This document shows positions 46,189 through 55,134 of a stretch of DNA of 64,000 bases, piece by piece. The first letter of the stretch is position 1. Each line of letters starts with the position of its first letter. Source of the stretch: Paenibacillus senegalimassiliensis (lineage in GTDB: Bacteria; Bacillota; Bacilli; Paenibacillales; Paenibacillaceae); the NCBI RefSeq assembly GCF_001486585.1, contig NZ_LN909041.1:2501-66500 (forward strand), given 5' to 3'. Below the pieces are notes generated by a model. The model saw only the letters and a list, made by a program, of their open reading frames with translations. It ran no database searches and had not been told where the DNA came from. The position numbers were made by a program, and so were the translations under genes.

Positions 46189-46556
46189 TCTACGCAAACG
46201 GCACTCTTCCCCGGCGCAGTCATTCTATAGGCAAATAAGCTTGCCACCAGAGCGGACGCCAGCAAAAAAGGCATATTCTATTCTAAAGTCATCAAGGTTC
46301 CCTTTATCATAGCACACCTATCCCGTTTGCCCTGCACGGGTGCAGAGCCTTTGGCTGTATTCAATTAGCCGCGCAAAGTTGCAAAACGGAATTTAATGTT
46401 AATCACAGGGAACCCTCCGTTCATTTATAATGATCCCAGTTTATCACAATTCGTATGCGTTCACAATCCGTGCTGCTGCGCACTTAGGGAGGGCACAGTG
46501 AAACATTCTGGCACAGACTGCGTAATTATAAAGAGAATAGCAGAGGAGGAACTACC
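46189..46556. other. intergenic stretch between hflX and DUF2500 genes
   Basis: No clear gene. On the minus strand it is the hflX leader and promoter region; a TATAAA-type -10 lies near 46430 with a weak -35. On the plus strand the DUF2500 ribosome-binding site is at the right edge. Confidence 0.5.
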
Positions 46557-46964
46557 ATGAGTGTAGTCGAAGGCGGTTTTGATATTTTCTCATTAGCCCC
46601 TATTTTTATAGTTATCGTATTTGTCATTGTGATTGTTGGTATTTTTACGAATGGAGCCCGTTATGTCAAAAATGCCAGCGCTCCCCGAAGCAGCCGGTAT
46701 GCGCGCATCATATCCAAACGTATGGATGTACAGCACAATTCCAGCAGTCCTGCTGGTGATCATCATGTGCATACCTCATCCTCACGTACCTATTACTACA
46801 TAACCCTGGAGTTTGATAATGGGGAACGCCACGAGTATCTGGACGTCAAGAAATTGTATGGACTTGTCGCCGAAGGAGATGTTGGATACGCGGCCGTTCA
46901 AGGAGATTGGATTGTAGCCTTTGAGCGTGACTTGGGGCCGGGGCAATATAGCAGCAACTACTAG
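46557..46964 (+). CDS. DUF2500 membrane-anchored protein
   Basis: 135 residues. One membrane helix (residues about 13-30, APIFIVIVFVIVIVGIF) then a DUF2500 domain: TYYYITLEFDNGERHEYLDV and LVAEGDVGYAAVQGDWIVAF. Function unknown. GAGGAGG is nine bases before the ATG. It is convergent with the UlaG-like gene. Confidence 0.75.
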   Translation: MSVVEGGFDIFSLAPIFIVIVFVIVIVGIFTNGARYVKNASAPRSSRYARIISKRMDVQHNSSSPAGDHHVHTSSSRTYYYITLEFDNGERHEYLDVKKLYGLVAEGDVGYAAVQGDWIVAFERDLGPGQYSSNY

Positions 46965-46969
46965 AGAAA

Positions 46970-46987
46970 GGGAGCCAGAAGGCTCCC
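46970..46987. terminator. small hairpin after the DUF2500 gene
   Basis: GGGAGCC-AGAA-GGCTCCC followed by TATTTG on the plus strand. It overlaps the stop region of the convergent metallo-hydrolase gene. Weak T-run. Confidence 0.5.
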
Positions 46988-47886
46988 TATTTGCTAAGAA
47001 AAGCGTGCGGAGAAGCGTAAATGAACCTTTCGGCCCGAGCCATAACGTGACATTTCTGCTCCGGGAAGTGCTCGTATATATAGTCGACGAAGTAGCCGGG
47101 CTTCTCCGCATTGACAGCGAACAGATCATAATGCAGCGGAATGACGGTATCCACATGAATCCCGTGAGCGAACTCTGCCGCTTCCCGGTAATCCATGTTG
47201 CCTACGATGCCAAGGCGCTCCCGAAAGTAATCTCTGCCATTAATCGGCAGCAGGGCCACGTCCGGCTGCAACGCAGCTACCTGCTCTAACAGTTCAGGGA
47301 ACACCAAGGTATCGCCCGCGTGATAGAGCGTAACACCGTTTAATTCCAGCACATAACCTACGTATCTCGGGTTGCCGCTGTCATCCCGTTCAAGCTGCTC
47401 ATGGGCCGCTGCAATGGGGGTTACACGCAGCTTGGAGGATAACTCCAGTGGCTGGCGATCATCCGCCACCCGAATTTGGGACTCGGCAATGCCCCATCCC
47501 TGGAGCATGGGCTGACAGCACCCCGGCGCTACCAACAACGCGGCCGGATTTTGACGATGCAGCGGCAGCAAAGTTCTCTCATCCATATGATCGTTATGCT
47601 CATGAGTGATCAAGCAGACATCGACTCCTTGTATCTCCTCTGGACGGATCGGTGCCGGGTAGGTTCGTCTCCATAGCTCATTGTCAAAATCACCCGATAC
47701 ATACGGGTCCACATAGATGGTGATGCCGTCTCCCTTGATAATGACGCTCTCTTGTCCAAGGAACCACAAAGCCAGCGTTCCGTAGGGAACCTCGGTACGA
47801 CGAACTTCTTCAATAAAGGCCACGCCGGATCTGGCCTGGTTAATGTGTAAGTTGCTGCTGTCATTGCTTCGATGATGTGTCTTCAT
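46987..47886 (-). CDS. UlaG-like MBL-fold hydrolase
   Basis: 299 residues. Metal motif LITHEHNDHMDERT, then APIAAAHEQLE-type second histidine, VTLYHAGDTLVFPE and final DTVIPLHYDLFAVN. It resembles L-ascorbate-6-phosphate lactonase UlaG, but substrate is not established. Start ATG 47886 has AAGGAG six bases upstream. That ribosome-binding site abuts the left edge of repeat copy C, so the gene's promoter must lie in the repeat or beyond it. Confidence 0.85.
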   Translation of the reverse strand: MKTHHRSNDSSNLHINQARSGVAFIEEVRRTEVPYGTLALWFLGQESVIIKGDGITIYVDPYVSGDFDNELWRRTYPAPIRPEEIQGVDVCLITHEHNDHMDERTLLPLHRQNPAALLVAPGCCQPMLQGWGIAESQIRVADDRQPLELSSKLRVTPIAAAHEQLERDDSGNPRYVGYVLELNGVTLYHAGDTLVFPELLEQVAALQPDVALLPINGRDYFRERLGIVGNMDYREAAEFAHGIHVDTVIPLHYDLFAVNAEKPGYFVDYIYEHFPEQKCHVMARAERFIYASPHAFLSK

Positions 47887-47902
47887 ATTTAGCTCCTTAG
47901 AG

Positions 47903-48080
47903 AGGTTGTTCAAAAAGTCAGCTTTCCAGAACGAAGCAGTTCGAGAAGCAGGTTCGACATCGAATCTTGAATTCAGCCGGGCCTTCCGTTGCTCACGTAC
48001 CCACTACGTACGCTCCGCTACTCAGTCCCTAGCTTCATCCAACCTTCTTGGTCCTGAAAACCCGACTTTTTGAACACGCA
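47903..48080. repeat. MITE-like repeat, copy C (short form)
   Basis: 178 bp, same length as copy A and nearly identical in sequence, with ends GTTCAAAAAGTC/GACTTTTTGAAC. Flanked by perfect direct repeats CTTAGAG (47896-47902 and 48081-48087). Lies between the ABC permease gene and the UlaG-like gene. Confidence 0.85.
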
Positions 48081-48091
48081 CTTAGAGAAAT

Positions 48092-48112
48092 AGTTCAGAA
48101 AGTCAGCTTCTG
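48092..48112. repeat. fragment of the same repeat family next to copy C
   Basis: AGTTCAGAAAGTCAGCTTCTG resembles the left end of the element and stops. It suggests an older, decayed copy adjacent to copy C. Confidence 0.4.
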
Positions 48113-48212
48113 ATTAATTTTAAATACTCATGGGTAGTCCTCAAATCGTTCTCTTTAGTTTCTCCGAATTCAGTGCAAATTCCTTCTATTCTTATCCCCT
48201 TCTTATCCTCCT

Positions 48213-49019
48213 TTACCCTTTTATTCCCGAAAGGCTAACCCCTTTTATAATCTGCCGTTCAAAAATAAGGAACAACACCATAATAGGCAGCGAGGCGACC
48301 GTATTGATGACCATCGGCTTCACATAGTCCTCCGTGTATTGATTCATCAAGGTAGGAATCCCCATCGGCAAGGTAAACAAGTTATCATCGGTTACCGACA
48401 TAAACGGCCACAGAAAGTTATTCCACGAGCCGATGAAGGTCAGAATAGCGATGGATACCAGAGCAGGCCGCGTTAAAGGGAGCATAATGCTGGTAAAAAT
48501 TCTCCACACGCCGCCACCATCCATTTGAATACTTTCCAACAGCTCGTTAGGAATGCCATCAAAGAAGCTCTTAAGTATGATAATCGCAAATGGTGAAGCC
48601 AAGGCAGGCAGGATCAGCCCTTGATACGAGTTCAGGATATCCAAATCCTTGGCAACCTGATACAAAGGAATCAGGATGGCCTCACCCGGAATCAGCAGCC
48701 CCGCCAGAATGAAGAAGAACATGAAGGTTCGATAGCGGAAAGGAATCTTGGATACGGCGAAGGCCGACATGGCCGCAATGACCAACGTCAGCACCGTGAC
48801 ACAGACCGCGATAAAGAAGCTGTTCCACGACCAATGCAGCAATTTAGTCCCCGTAATGATCTCATGATACACGGCCAGCGAGTAGGGGGGCGTAAACCAG
48901 TCCACGACCGTAATGATTTTCATGCCTTCTTTTTTCACGGAGACGACCAGCATCCAGATCAGTGGGAAAAGAAACAATAAGCCCATACACAGGGAAAAGA
49001 TCCGATAGAACCACTTCAT
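48213..49019 (-). CDS. sugar ABC transporter permease (MalG type)
   Basis: 268 residues, six membrane helices. The EAA loop is readable (ELLESIQMDGGGVWRIFTSI), with MLPLTRPALVSIAI after it. Partner of the upstream MalF-type permease in a carbohydrate importer. The last gene of the three-gene operon; its start lies just before the stop of the permease gene, with GAGG. Sugar not known. No ATP-binding subunit is present, so a shared MsmK-type ATPase is likely. Confidence 0.9.
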   Translation of the reverse strand: MKWFYRIFSLCMGLLFLFPLIWMLVVSVKKEGMKIITVVDWFTPPYSLAVYHEIITGTKLLHWSWNSFFIAVCVTVLTLVIAAMSAFAVSKIPFRYRTFMFFFILAGLLIPGEAILIPLYQVAKDLDILNSYQGLILPALASPFAIIILKSFFDGIPNELLESIQMDGGGVWRIFTSIMLPLTRPALVSIAILTFIGSWNNFLWPFMSVTDDNLFTLPMGIPTLMNQYTEDYVKPMVINTVASLPIMVLFLIFERQIIKGVSLSGIKG

Positions 49020-49022
49020 ATC

Positions 49023-49910
49023 CTAGTTCGCCTCCTTGCGGTTATTCATCCAGTACTGCAAGGCGGACAGCACAAGCAAAATAGCGAATAGCATATAGGA
49101 CATGGCGGCAGCATAACCCAGGTCGTTCTTACGGAAGCCCGTCTGCCAGATTAATTGAATGACCGGACGTGTCTGGTCAAGCGGTCCGCCGCCGGTCATG
49201 ACATAAATCTGCACGAACACTTTGAACGAGGCGATGATTTGCAGCATGGTAATGGTTCGTGTGATGGGGCTCAGCAAGGGGAGAGTAATTCGCCAGAATA
49301 GCTGAGAATCAGATGCGCCGTCTAGGCGAGCTGCTTCATACACTTCATCAGGCGTATCCTGTAATGCTGAGAGATACAAGATAAAGTTGAAGCCAACCGT
49401 CCACCAAAGCGTCAATAACGAGATGGCTATCCAGGCCAGATGCGTTTCGGTCAACCAGAAGATTTCCGCGCCTTCGGCAAGCAGTCCTAGCCAATGCAGC
49501 ATGGAATTTAACAGTCCGGTATAGGGCTGAAATACGAACAACCCCAGGAAGGAGGCAACCGCAACGGACAGAATGCTGGGAATAAAGAACACGCTGCGGT
49601 AAAAGCGCTGTAATCGTGAATTACGGTTAGCAATAAGGGCCAGTACCATGGCGAGCACCAGCATCGTAGGAGTCGTGATCAATACAAAGATGGTTGAGTG
49701 CCAAATGGATGCCCAAAACTCCTGATCCTGAAACATTCGTTCATAGTTGCCCGAGCCGAGATAGTCCATCTTCCGAATCAGCGTCCACTTATAGAAGCTC
49801 ATCTCCACGCCCTTGATCATTGGAAAAATGGTAAACAGGACATATACAACCAGAAAAGGGAGCAGGAACAGAAATGCCTGCCCGTCTGCCCTCCACTTGC
49901 CCATCTTCAT
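49023..49910 (-). CDS. sugar ABC transporter permease (MalF type)
   Basis: About 296 residues, six membrane helices. EAA loop: EVYEAARLDGASDSQLFWRI with TLPLLSPITRTITML after it. Start ATG 49910 has GGGAGG nine bases upstream; the open frame continues to 50012 and overlaps the binding-protein gene, but that part has no similarity. Works with the second permease and the upstream lipoprotein. Confidence 0.9.
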   Translation of the reverse strand: MKMGKWRADGQAFLFLLPFLVVYVLFTIFPMIKGVEMSFYKWTLIRKMDYLGSGNYERMFQDQEFWASIWHSTIFVLITTPTMLVLAMVLALIANRNSRLQRFYRSVFFIPSILSVAVASFLGLFVFQPYTGLLNSMLHWLGLLAEGAEIFWLTETHLAWIAISLLTLWWTVGFNFILYLSALQDTPDEVYEAARLDGASDSQLFWRITLPLLSPITRTITMLQIIASFKVFVQIYVMTGGGPLDQTRPVIQLIWQTGFRKNDLGYAAAMSYMLFAILLVLSALQYWMNNRKEAN

Positions 49911-49983
49911 CGTACTCAACCTCCCAGGATGGCCGGCCTTGCCCGTGTTGCCCGCAAAGCCGGCCCGATTCCGATCCTTGGCT

Positions 49984-51276
49984 CTATTCGCTAAGCACCT
50001 TCTGCACTTCATCAGTCAATTTGGAGATGCCGTCCTCCGGCGACATTTTGTTGGCCCAGATCTCGTTTAAATATTTGAACATCGCGAGATCGCGGATTTG
50101 CCAGTTCTTCGTCGATGGCTTGTTAAATTTAACGGTAGAGGCTACAGATACGTAATCGCTGCGGTGAGGGAGTGCCTGAAGATCAGGGTGCTCGAAGACG
50201 GATGGTTTGGAGGGAATATGCCCGGCCTTCGCCCAGACCTGGCCATTGTCAGCCAGCCAATTGGCAAATGTAAGAGCCGCCTGCCGCCGGGCTGGATCTT
50301 CCTTCTTCGTGATGGGGAGGATGACGGTATGAGCATCACCCCAAGTGGCCGCTTGCCCGAAAATGGTAGGAATCGGCATCGCTCCGAAATCCAGACCCTC
50401 TGTGGCTTCCCACGTCCCTGTGGCCCAGACACCGGTCATCATAATGGCAGCCGTTCCGCTTTGGAAATTTTTATAGAAATCCGGGTCATTGAGTTTGATC
50501 ACTTTATGCTTGTGGAATAGATCCTGGATGTAGCGAGCCGCTTCCACGGCTTTCTCCGTATCCACCTGGGCCGTCGATAAATCGTCGGCAACGACATCAT
50601 TGCCCCCTAGCTGGGAATACAGCGCCCACCATAAGCGAAAGGGATCATCATTGGTATTGGATAAAGCAAAAGGCGTGGCCTTCTGCGGCAGTTGCTCCTT
50701 CAGCTTGGTCAGGAAGGTGACGAAGCCGTCCGGGGAAGATTCAAACGCTGGCTTGCCATCATCGCCAAGGAGTCCGGCATCACTCAGCAGCTTCTTGTTA
50801 TAATACATGATGAACGGATGTGTATCGATGGGAACGGCATAGTGGGCATCATTAACAACAGAGGCTTCGAGGATATTGGGGTTAAAGGTAGACCAGTCTA
50901 CACCGGCTGCATCAGCTACGTCGTCTAACTCGGACACAACTCCCTGGTCGATCAGATCTGGCAACCGGGAAATGTGAGAGATACCAATATCCGGACCGTT
51001 ACCATTACCTACAGCGGTAATCAGCTTGGTATAATACTCGCCCCACTCCAGCTTGGTATTTTTCACTTGAATATCAGGGTGCTCCTTGTTAAAAGCATCA
51101 ATCATCGCCTGCATATTATCTCCGTCTCCACCGGAGAACAACGTCCAGAACGTCAACTCTACCTTTCCACCTTCACCAGATGTATCGTTCCCCCTAGCAC
51201 TATTTCCTCCACAAGCGCTTAATACAAACGATGCGGAAAGCAACAGGACAAGCATAAAGACCAGTCTCTTATTCAT
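49984..51276 (-). CDS. extracellular sugar-binding lipoprotein
   Basis: 430 residues. Lipoprotein signal MNKRLVFMLVLLLSASFVLS then AC, giving lipobox LSAC. The mature domain has the solute-binding protein family 1 pattern (ELTFWTLFSGGDGDNMQAMI, MYYNKKLLSDAGL, AAIMMTGVWATGTWEAT, ANWLADNGQVWAKAG). It delivers a sugar to the two permeases. Start ATG 51276 has AGGGGAGG before it. Promoter TTGACA-N17-TATATT with a perfect cre, so expression should fall when a preferred sugar is present. Confidence 0.93.
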   Translation of the reverse strand: MNKRLVFMLVLLLSASFVLSACGGNSARGNDTSGEGGKVELTFWTLFSGGDGDNMQAMIDAFNKEHPDIQVKNTKLEWGEYYTKLITAVGNGNGPDIGISHISRLPDLIDQGVVSELDDVADAAGVDWSTFNPNILEASVVNDAHYAVPIDTHPFIMYYNKKLLSDAGLLGDDGKPAFESSPDGFVTFLTKLKEQLPQKATPFALSNTNDDPFRLWWALYSQLGGNDVVADDLSTAQVDTEKAVEAARYIQDLFHKHKVIKLNDPDFYKNFQSGTAAIMMTGVWATGTWEATEGLDFGAMPIPTIFGQAATWGDAHTVILPITKKEDPARRQAALTFANWLADNGQVWAKAGHIPSKPSVFEHPDLQALPHRSDYVSVASTVKFNKPSTKNWQIRDLAMFKYLNEIWANKMSPEDGISKLTDEVQKVLSE

Positions 51277-51357
51277 AGCGACCTCCCCTTTGCGATAGTC
51301 CAAGGAACGAGTGGACAAACCGTAAAATATTCCATTTTTTTCGTTCCTTTGAACCTA

Positions 51358-51394
51358 AATATAAGGAGGTAATGCCCGTTTGTCAACGCTTTCA
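51358..51394 (-). promoter_or_regulatory. sigma-A promoter with overlapping cre site
   Basis: On the minus strand -35 TTGACA (51381-51386), 17 bases, -10 TATATT (51358-51363). A perfect catabolite-responsive element, TGAAAGCGTTGACA (51381-51394), overlaps the -35, so CcpA binding should block RNA polymerase. Confidence 0.9.
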
Positions 51395-51435
51395 ATCAAT
51401 TTTATTGTAATATTATTGCCTGTTTGTCCATTTAA

Positions 51436-51450
51436 TACAATATTATTGTA
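51436..51450. promoter_or_regulatory. 7-1-7 palindrome upstream of the sugar ABC operon
   Basis: TACAATA-T-TATTGTA, perfectly symmetric, 40 bases upstream of the cre/-35. A related stretch, TTTATTGTAATATTATTG, lies at 51401-51418. Possible binding sites for a local regulator; none is encoded nearby. Confidence 0.45.
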
Positions 51451-51521
51451 ATAAAAGAAATAGAAAGGTTGTCCTGCTCATTGCAAAGGGACAAGACTTC
51501 AGCAGGAAGGTGAAGCCAATG

Positions 51522-51546
51522 CAAAAGAGGGCGTCTCCGCCCCCTT
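51522..51546 (-). terminator. terminator of the DUF554 gene
   Basis: Minus-strand GGGGGCG-GAGA-CGCCCTC followed by TTTTGC, 34 bases past the stop at 51580. Confidence 0.65.
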
Positions 51547-51579
51547 CGACATCCTCGTATGCTCATTATTGACCTTTAA

Positions 51580-52263
51580 CTATCCCATGAACAAGCCCTT
51601 GACCAGGAACCAGACGACCGGAACCAATAAGGCCGGCAACAAATTCAAGGTTTTGGGATTGATGATCTTCAAAATGGATAATCCCGAAGTGGCGATCAGT
51701 ATTCCACCTACAATGGAAATCTCAGTCAGTAAAGGCGCAGTCAGAAAGGGCGCCAGAATGTCCGCACTCCAGTAAATCAGGCCTTGCCACACGAGCAAGA
51801 CTCCCGCAGTAAGCGCAATTCCTATGCCATAACTGGATGCCAGCACCATGGAGGTTACCAGATCCAGCGTCGCGTTCATATACAGATAGGTATGGTCACC
51901 ACGAAGTGCACTTTCGATGGGCCCCAAAATCGACAACGTACCGATGCAGAATAGCAGAATGCCCGTAGACAGACCTTGTCCCAAGTTAGAGCTGGAGAAC
52001 CGTCCAACCAGACGCTGAAATCTGCCGTCAAGGTCAAGCGCCGTTCCTAACAGGCTTCCTCCCGCCAAACTTATGATAAATAATACGGGAAATGCGCTGT
52101 CATTCATATGGGTTACTGCCGAGTTGATGCCAAGTACCGTAGCGGCTAGCCCAATTGCCGTAAATAACGCGGTTTGATACTTTTCCTTTAATCCCTTTTT
52201 AAAAATACTTCCGAGGACGCTGCCCACTAATATAGCGGCTGTATTCACTATCGTGCCGATCAT
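51580..52263 (-). CDS. DUF554 membrane protein (YdfK-like)
   Basis: 227 residues, six or seven membrane helices. Opening MIGTIVNTAAILVGSVLGSI is characteristic of DUF554, with CIGTLSILGPIESALRGDHT in the middle. Function unknown in the family. Start ATG 52263 with GGAG seven bases upstream; the frame continues to 52299 without homology. Monocistronic. Confidence 0.8.
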   Translation of the reverse strand: MIGTIVNTAAILVGSVLGSIFKKGLKEKYQTALFTAIGLAATVLGINSAVTHMNDSAFPVLFIISLAGGSLLGTALDLDGRFQRLVGRFSSSNLGQGLSTGILLFCIGTLSILGPIESALRGDHTYLYMNATLDLVTSMVLASSYGIGIALTAGVLLVWQGLIYWSADILAPFLTAPLLTEISIVGGILIATSGLSILKIINPKTLNLLPALLVPVVWFLVKGLFMG

Positions 52264-52367
52264 TTGTCCGCTCCAATCCCGTCCAATTCTCAACTGCAAG
52301 ACAGCTCTACATTATAACGGCGTCCCCGGATAAAGTCAAAAATGATTTAAAGGTTATAAGCTATGTA

Positions 52368-52727
52368 TTATGCCGCTAATCCTTTAGGGTTTGAGCCATA
52401 TTGATTGTCTGTAGATTGACCTTCCTGCGCCAAGAAAATAAGCAGAATAATCGAGCCTACTGCTGGAACCAAGGAAATAAGCACAAACCAGCCGCTTTTG
52501 CCTGTGTCATGCAAACGACGCATAGCAACTGCCAGAGAAGGTAATGCTACTGCCAGCATATAGCCATACGCCAGAATAAGACCCAGTGTTTGATTGATAA
52601 TTCCACCAACAATACTTAGAGCTAAGACAGCAAGCACATTAAACAGGAAGAACATCCAATATTCTTGCCGACTTGCCCGTCCTTGAAACCCGGTGTAATT
52701 CTTCAAAACCTTTAAATACCACTCCAT
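52368..52727 (-). CDS. DUF805 membrane protein
   Basis: 119 residues, three or four hydrophobic helices. GFQGRASRQEYWMFFLFNVL and AMRRLHDTGKSGWFVLISLV are the two DUF805 signatures, and the tail ends DNQYGSNPKGLAA. Function unknown. Start ATG 52727 has GGTGGAG upstream; the frame continues to 52775. Confidence 0.85.
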   Translation of the reverse strand: MEWYLKVLKNYTGFQGRASRQEYWMFFLFNVLAVLALSIVGGIINQTLGLILAYGYMLAVALPSLAVAMRRLHDTGKSGWFVLISLVPAVGSIILLIFLAQEGQSTDNQYGSNPKGLAA

Positions 52728-52857
52728 CTTGCACTCCACCTCTTCTTTCGATTTCTTGCGGATTACCGCATTCACAATATTATCGGATTTTCATCCAAAA
52801 AGCTTGCATTCTGTTCATAATTATTAAAAAAAGACGAATAAAGACCTACAAAATAAA

Positions 52858-52897
52858 AAAAGTCCTGCGAGAGTACGATACTCTCTTGCAGGACTTT
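52858..52897 (-). terminator. terminator of the serine-hydrolase gene
   Basis: Minus-strand arms AAAGTCCTGCAAGAGAGT and ACTCTCGCAGGACTTT pair nearly fully, then TTTTATTTTG. 40 bases past the stop. Confidence 0.88.
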
Positions 52898-52937
52898 ACA
52901 CCACTTGTAATCATGATGTTATAGGCCTTATAGCCTA

Positions 52938-55007
52938 TTAATTAGTCAACTTGATCTGGAACAGATCTCCCGCCTGACCACCGAATACGACAATGCCATT
53001 CTCCGGCAGAAGCGCAGCAGAATTGCCACTGGCTACAGAAAACTCTACAAGTGCTCCTTCTGCCGTGTAAACAGCGAATCCTCCGCCAGCCGGAAGCTGT
53101 ACACTCATCGTTTTCCCAGCGGCCTCACTACCGACCTTGAACCATCGCACATAACCGGATTCAGGAATCGTAACTCGTGAAGAGGGCCCACCATAAATCG
53201 TGCTTACCGCTGCTTCACTTACGTAAGTGCGGGCATCTTCCATCAGGTATTCTACTCCATCTCTCTGCTGAAAGCTCAGATCAAAGACATCGCGACCATT
53301 CATGACTGGAATTTCCGCGATATTAACAGCATGATTGGCATCCTTAATCTGTGTTCCATTGGCGTAGCCGCCTTCCTCATCCAGCACAATTGGCTTCCAC
53401 AGGATGGATGAAGGAACGAGATAAAATAGGGAATTGATTTTCTCGTCCACTGCGTAATACGTTTTGCCTTCTCTTTGTTGCCATACCTTGGATACCTCTG
53501 GACTTAATACGTTCTCGCCCAGCTTTTGATATTCATAGTAAGCCATAAGCGTCTGTCCAAGCCCCGGAAGCTCCAGGTTGGTCCGGGTACGCATATACGT
53601 ATGTCCGTTAGTTTGTTCATCAAAGCTGATCAAGGTGTAGCCATCCTCACTAGTGAACTCTCCATCACCTGTGTATACGTAATTCTGTTCCGGAATCATA
53701 TTGCTTAATAAGCTAGGCATGGCAATCACACCGTCTTCTATGGTTACCTCAAGGGTTGAACCTACCGTTCCATATAGACCAGAGAACTCAAGCAGTTCGC
53801 TTGGCACATCTACTTGCACAGGCGCTTCAAAGGTTGGCGGAGGCAATACTTCAGCAATTCGCCCCGTCTCCTGTAAGTAAGCCAGCATAATATTGGATGC
53901 CGAGAGCGTATTGAAGATTGAAGAACCACCTGAAGTCAGCAGCGCAATAGACATGCCTTCTTCCGGCAAGGCAACTAGTGCCGCATGATAGAGAATCGTG
54001 TCTCCGCCCTTAGTCACTGCCTTAATGCCGTATTGGTCAAACGGACTGAGGTCTACGGAATCCCACCCGAGACCATAACCATACGTATTGGTCTCATCTT
54101 CTACCCAGATGCCCTTACGATACTCCTTGGCTTGCATGGCCAGTGCAGACTCGGTAGACATGAGCTCGGGACGTTTACCTATCAATACCTCCGAGAACAG
54201 GGTTACTTCTTCTGCGGTAGAGTAAATCCCACCCGTTCCCAGTATATTAGCATTCTCATCCGGTAAATCCCCGGCAATCCCCGGGAAGCGCACCGGACTC
54301 AACGAAGTCCGATTAAACGTATCTAATGGCGTCTTGGTGTAAGTTAATCCTAGCGGCGTGCTCATATAGCGATCCAGGTATTCGTTATAGCTTAACCCAC
54401 TTACTCGCTCTACCAGGAGCTGTAGCAACTGAAATCCATCATTGGCGTATACCGAATATTCTCCCGGATCAGATTTCAACCGCTCGTTCCGCAAATTTTC
54501 CAGCAATGTATCATAGTTCTGCGAGTCATTATCCGCCAGCAGCATACTATTCTTATAATGGCTACCATATAATCCTGCCGAATGATTCATCAGCATCCGG
54601 GTTGTGATCTGCTTGTAGCGTTCATCGGCCATTTGAAAATCGGGAATATAGTCTGTCAGCGGACGATCCAGGTCCACCTTCCCAGCATCAACCAGCATTA
54701 GCACGGCCGCGGTAGAGTACACCTTGCTCACGGAACCGATACCAAACATGGTATCCTTGGAGACTGCCTCCTGCTTCCCATCTTCCGTGACCCCCAGTCC
54801 ACCAGACAATACAACCTTTCCTTGATCGCGAATCGCATATTGCACACTATTTACGCCATAATCACGAACGAGCACTTCGGCAGCTTCCCGCGCTTTGCGC
54901 TCGGCGAGTCCGACATCCTTATGATCTGCTGCACCAACTCCAACTACCGGCAAAGCGAACATCAGGGCTGCAATCGTAGCCACGCCTAGCTTTTTCAATG
55001 TATTCAT
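52938..55007 (-). CDS. secreted beta-lactamase-fold serine hydrolase
   Basis: 689 residues. Signal peptide MNTLKKLGVATIAALMFALP with cleavage near VGA. The class C-type domain has SxxK (S-V-S-K at residues 92-95), the YxN (Y-A-N at 187-189) and SGLSYNEYLDRYMSTPLGLT. The C-terminal 300 residues are a separate beta-rich region. Members include penicillin-binding-protein-like D-Ala-D-Ala hydrolases and esterases; beta-lactamase activity is not implied. Start ATG 55007 with GAGGAG eight bases upstream. Confidence 0.85.
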   Translation of the reverse strand: MNTLKKLGVATIAALMFALPVVGVGAADHKDVGLAERKAREAAEVLVRDYGVNSVQYAIRDQGKVVLSGGLGVTEDGKQEAVSKDTMFGIGSVSKVYSTAAVLMLVDAGKVDLDRPLTDYIPDFQMADERYKQITTRMLMNHSAGLYGSHYKNSMLLADNDSQNYDTLLENLRNERLKSDPGEYSVYANDGFQLLQLLVERVSGLSYNEYLDRYMSTPLGLTYTKTPLDTFNRTSLSPVRFPGIAGDLPDENANILGTGGIYSTAEEVTLFSEVLIGKRPELMSTESALAMQAKEYRKGIWVEDETNTYGYGLGWDSVDLSPFDQYGIKAVTKGGDTILYHAALVALPEEGMSIALLTSGGSSIFNTLSASNIMLAYLQETGRIAEVLPPPTFEAPVQVDVPSELLEFSGLYGTVGSTLEVTIEDGVIAMPSLLSNMIPEQNYVYTGDGEFTSEDGYTLISFDEQTNGHTYMRTRTNLELPGLGQTLMAYYEYQKLGENVLSPEVSKVWQQREGKTYYAVDEKINSLFYLVPSSILWKPIVLDEEGGYANGTQIKDANHAVNIAEIPVMNGRDVFDLSFQQRDGVEYLMEDARTYVSEAAVSTIYGGPSSRVTIPESGYVRWFKVGSEAAGKTMSVQLPAGGGFAVYTAEGALVEFSVASGNSAALLPENGIVVFGGQAGDLFQIKLTN

Positions 55008-55099
55008 AGGGTAATCTCCTCTCTTCTCCATCCAAATTCCTTGATTGAGTCTCATTATACGGATGGATTCCTTCACGAGCATGGAAAAACCCCGAAACG

Positions 55100-55134
55100 A
55101 AAAAAAAGACCCCTGAACTGCATTTACGCCAGGG
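55100..55134 (-). terminator. terminator of the GHKL kinase gene
   Basis: Minus-strand GACTCCCTG...CAGGGGTC then TTTTTTTTCG. It overlaps the last codons of the kinase gene. Confidence 0.55.
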
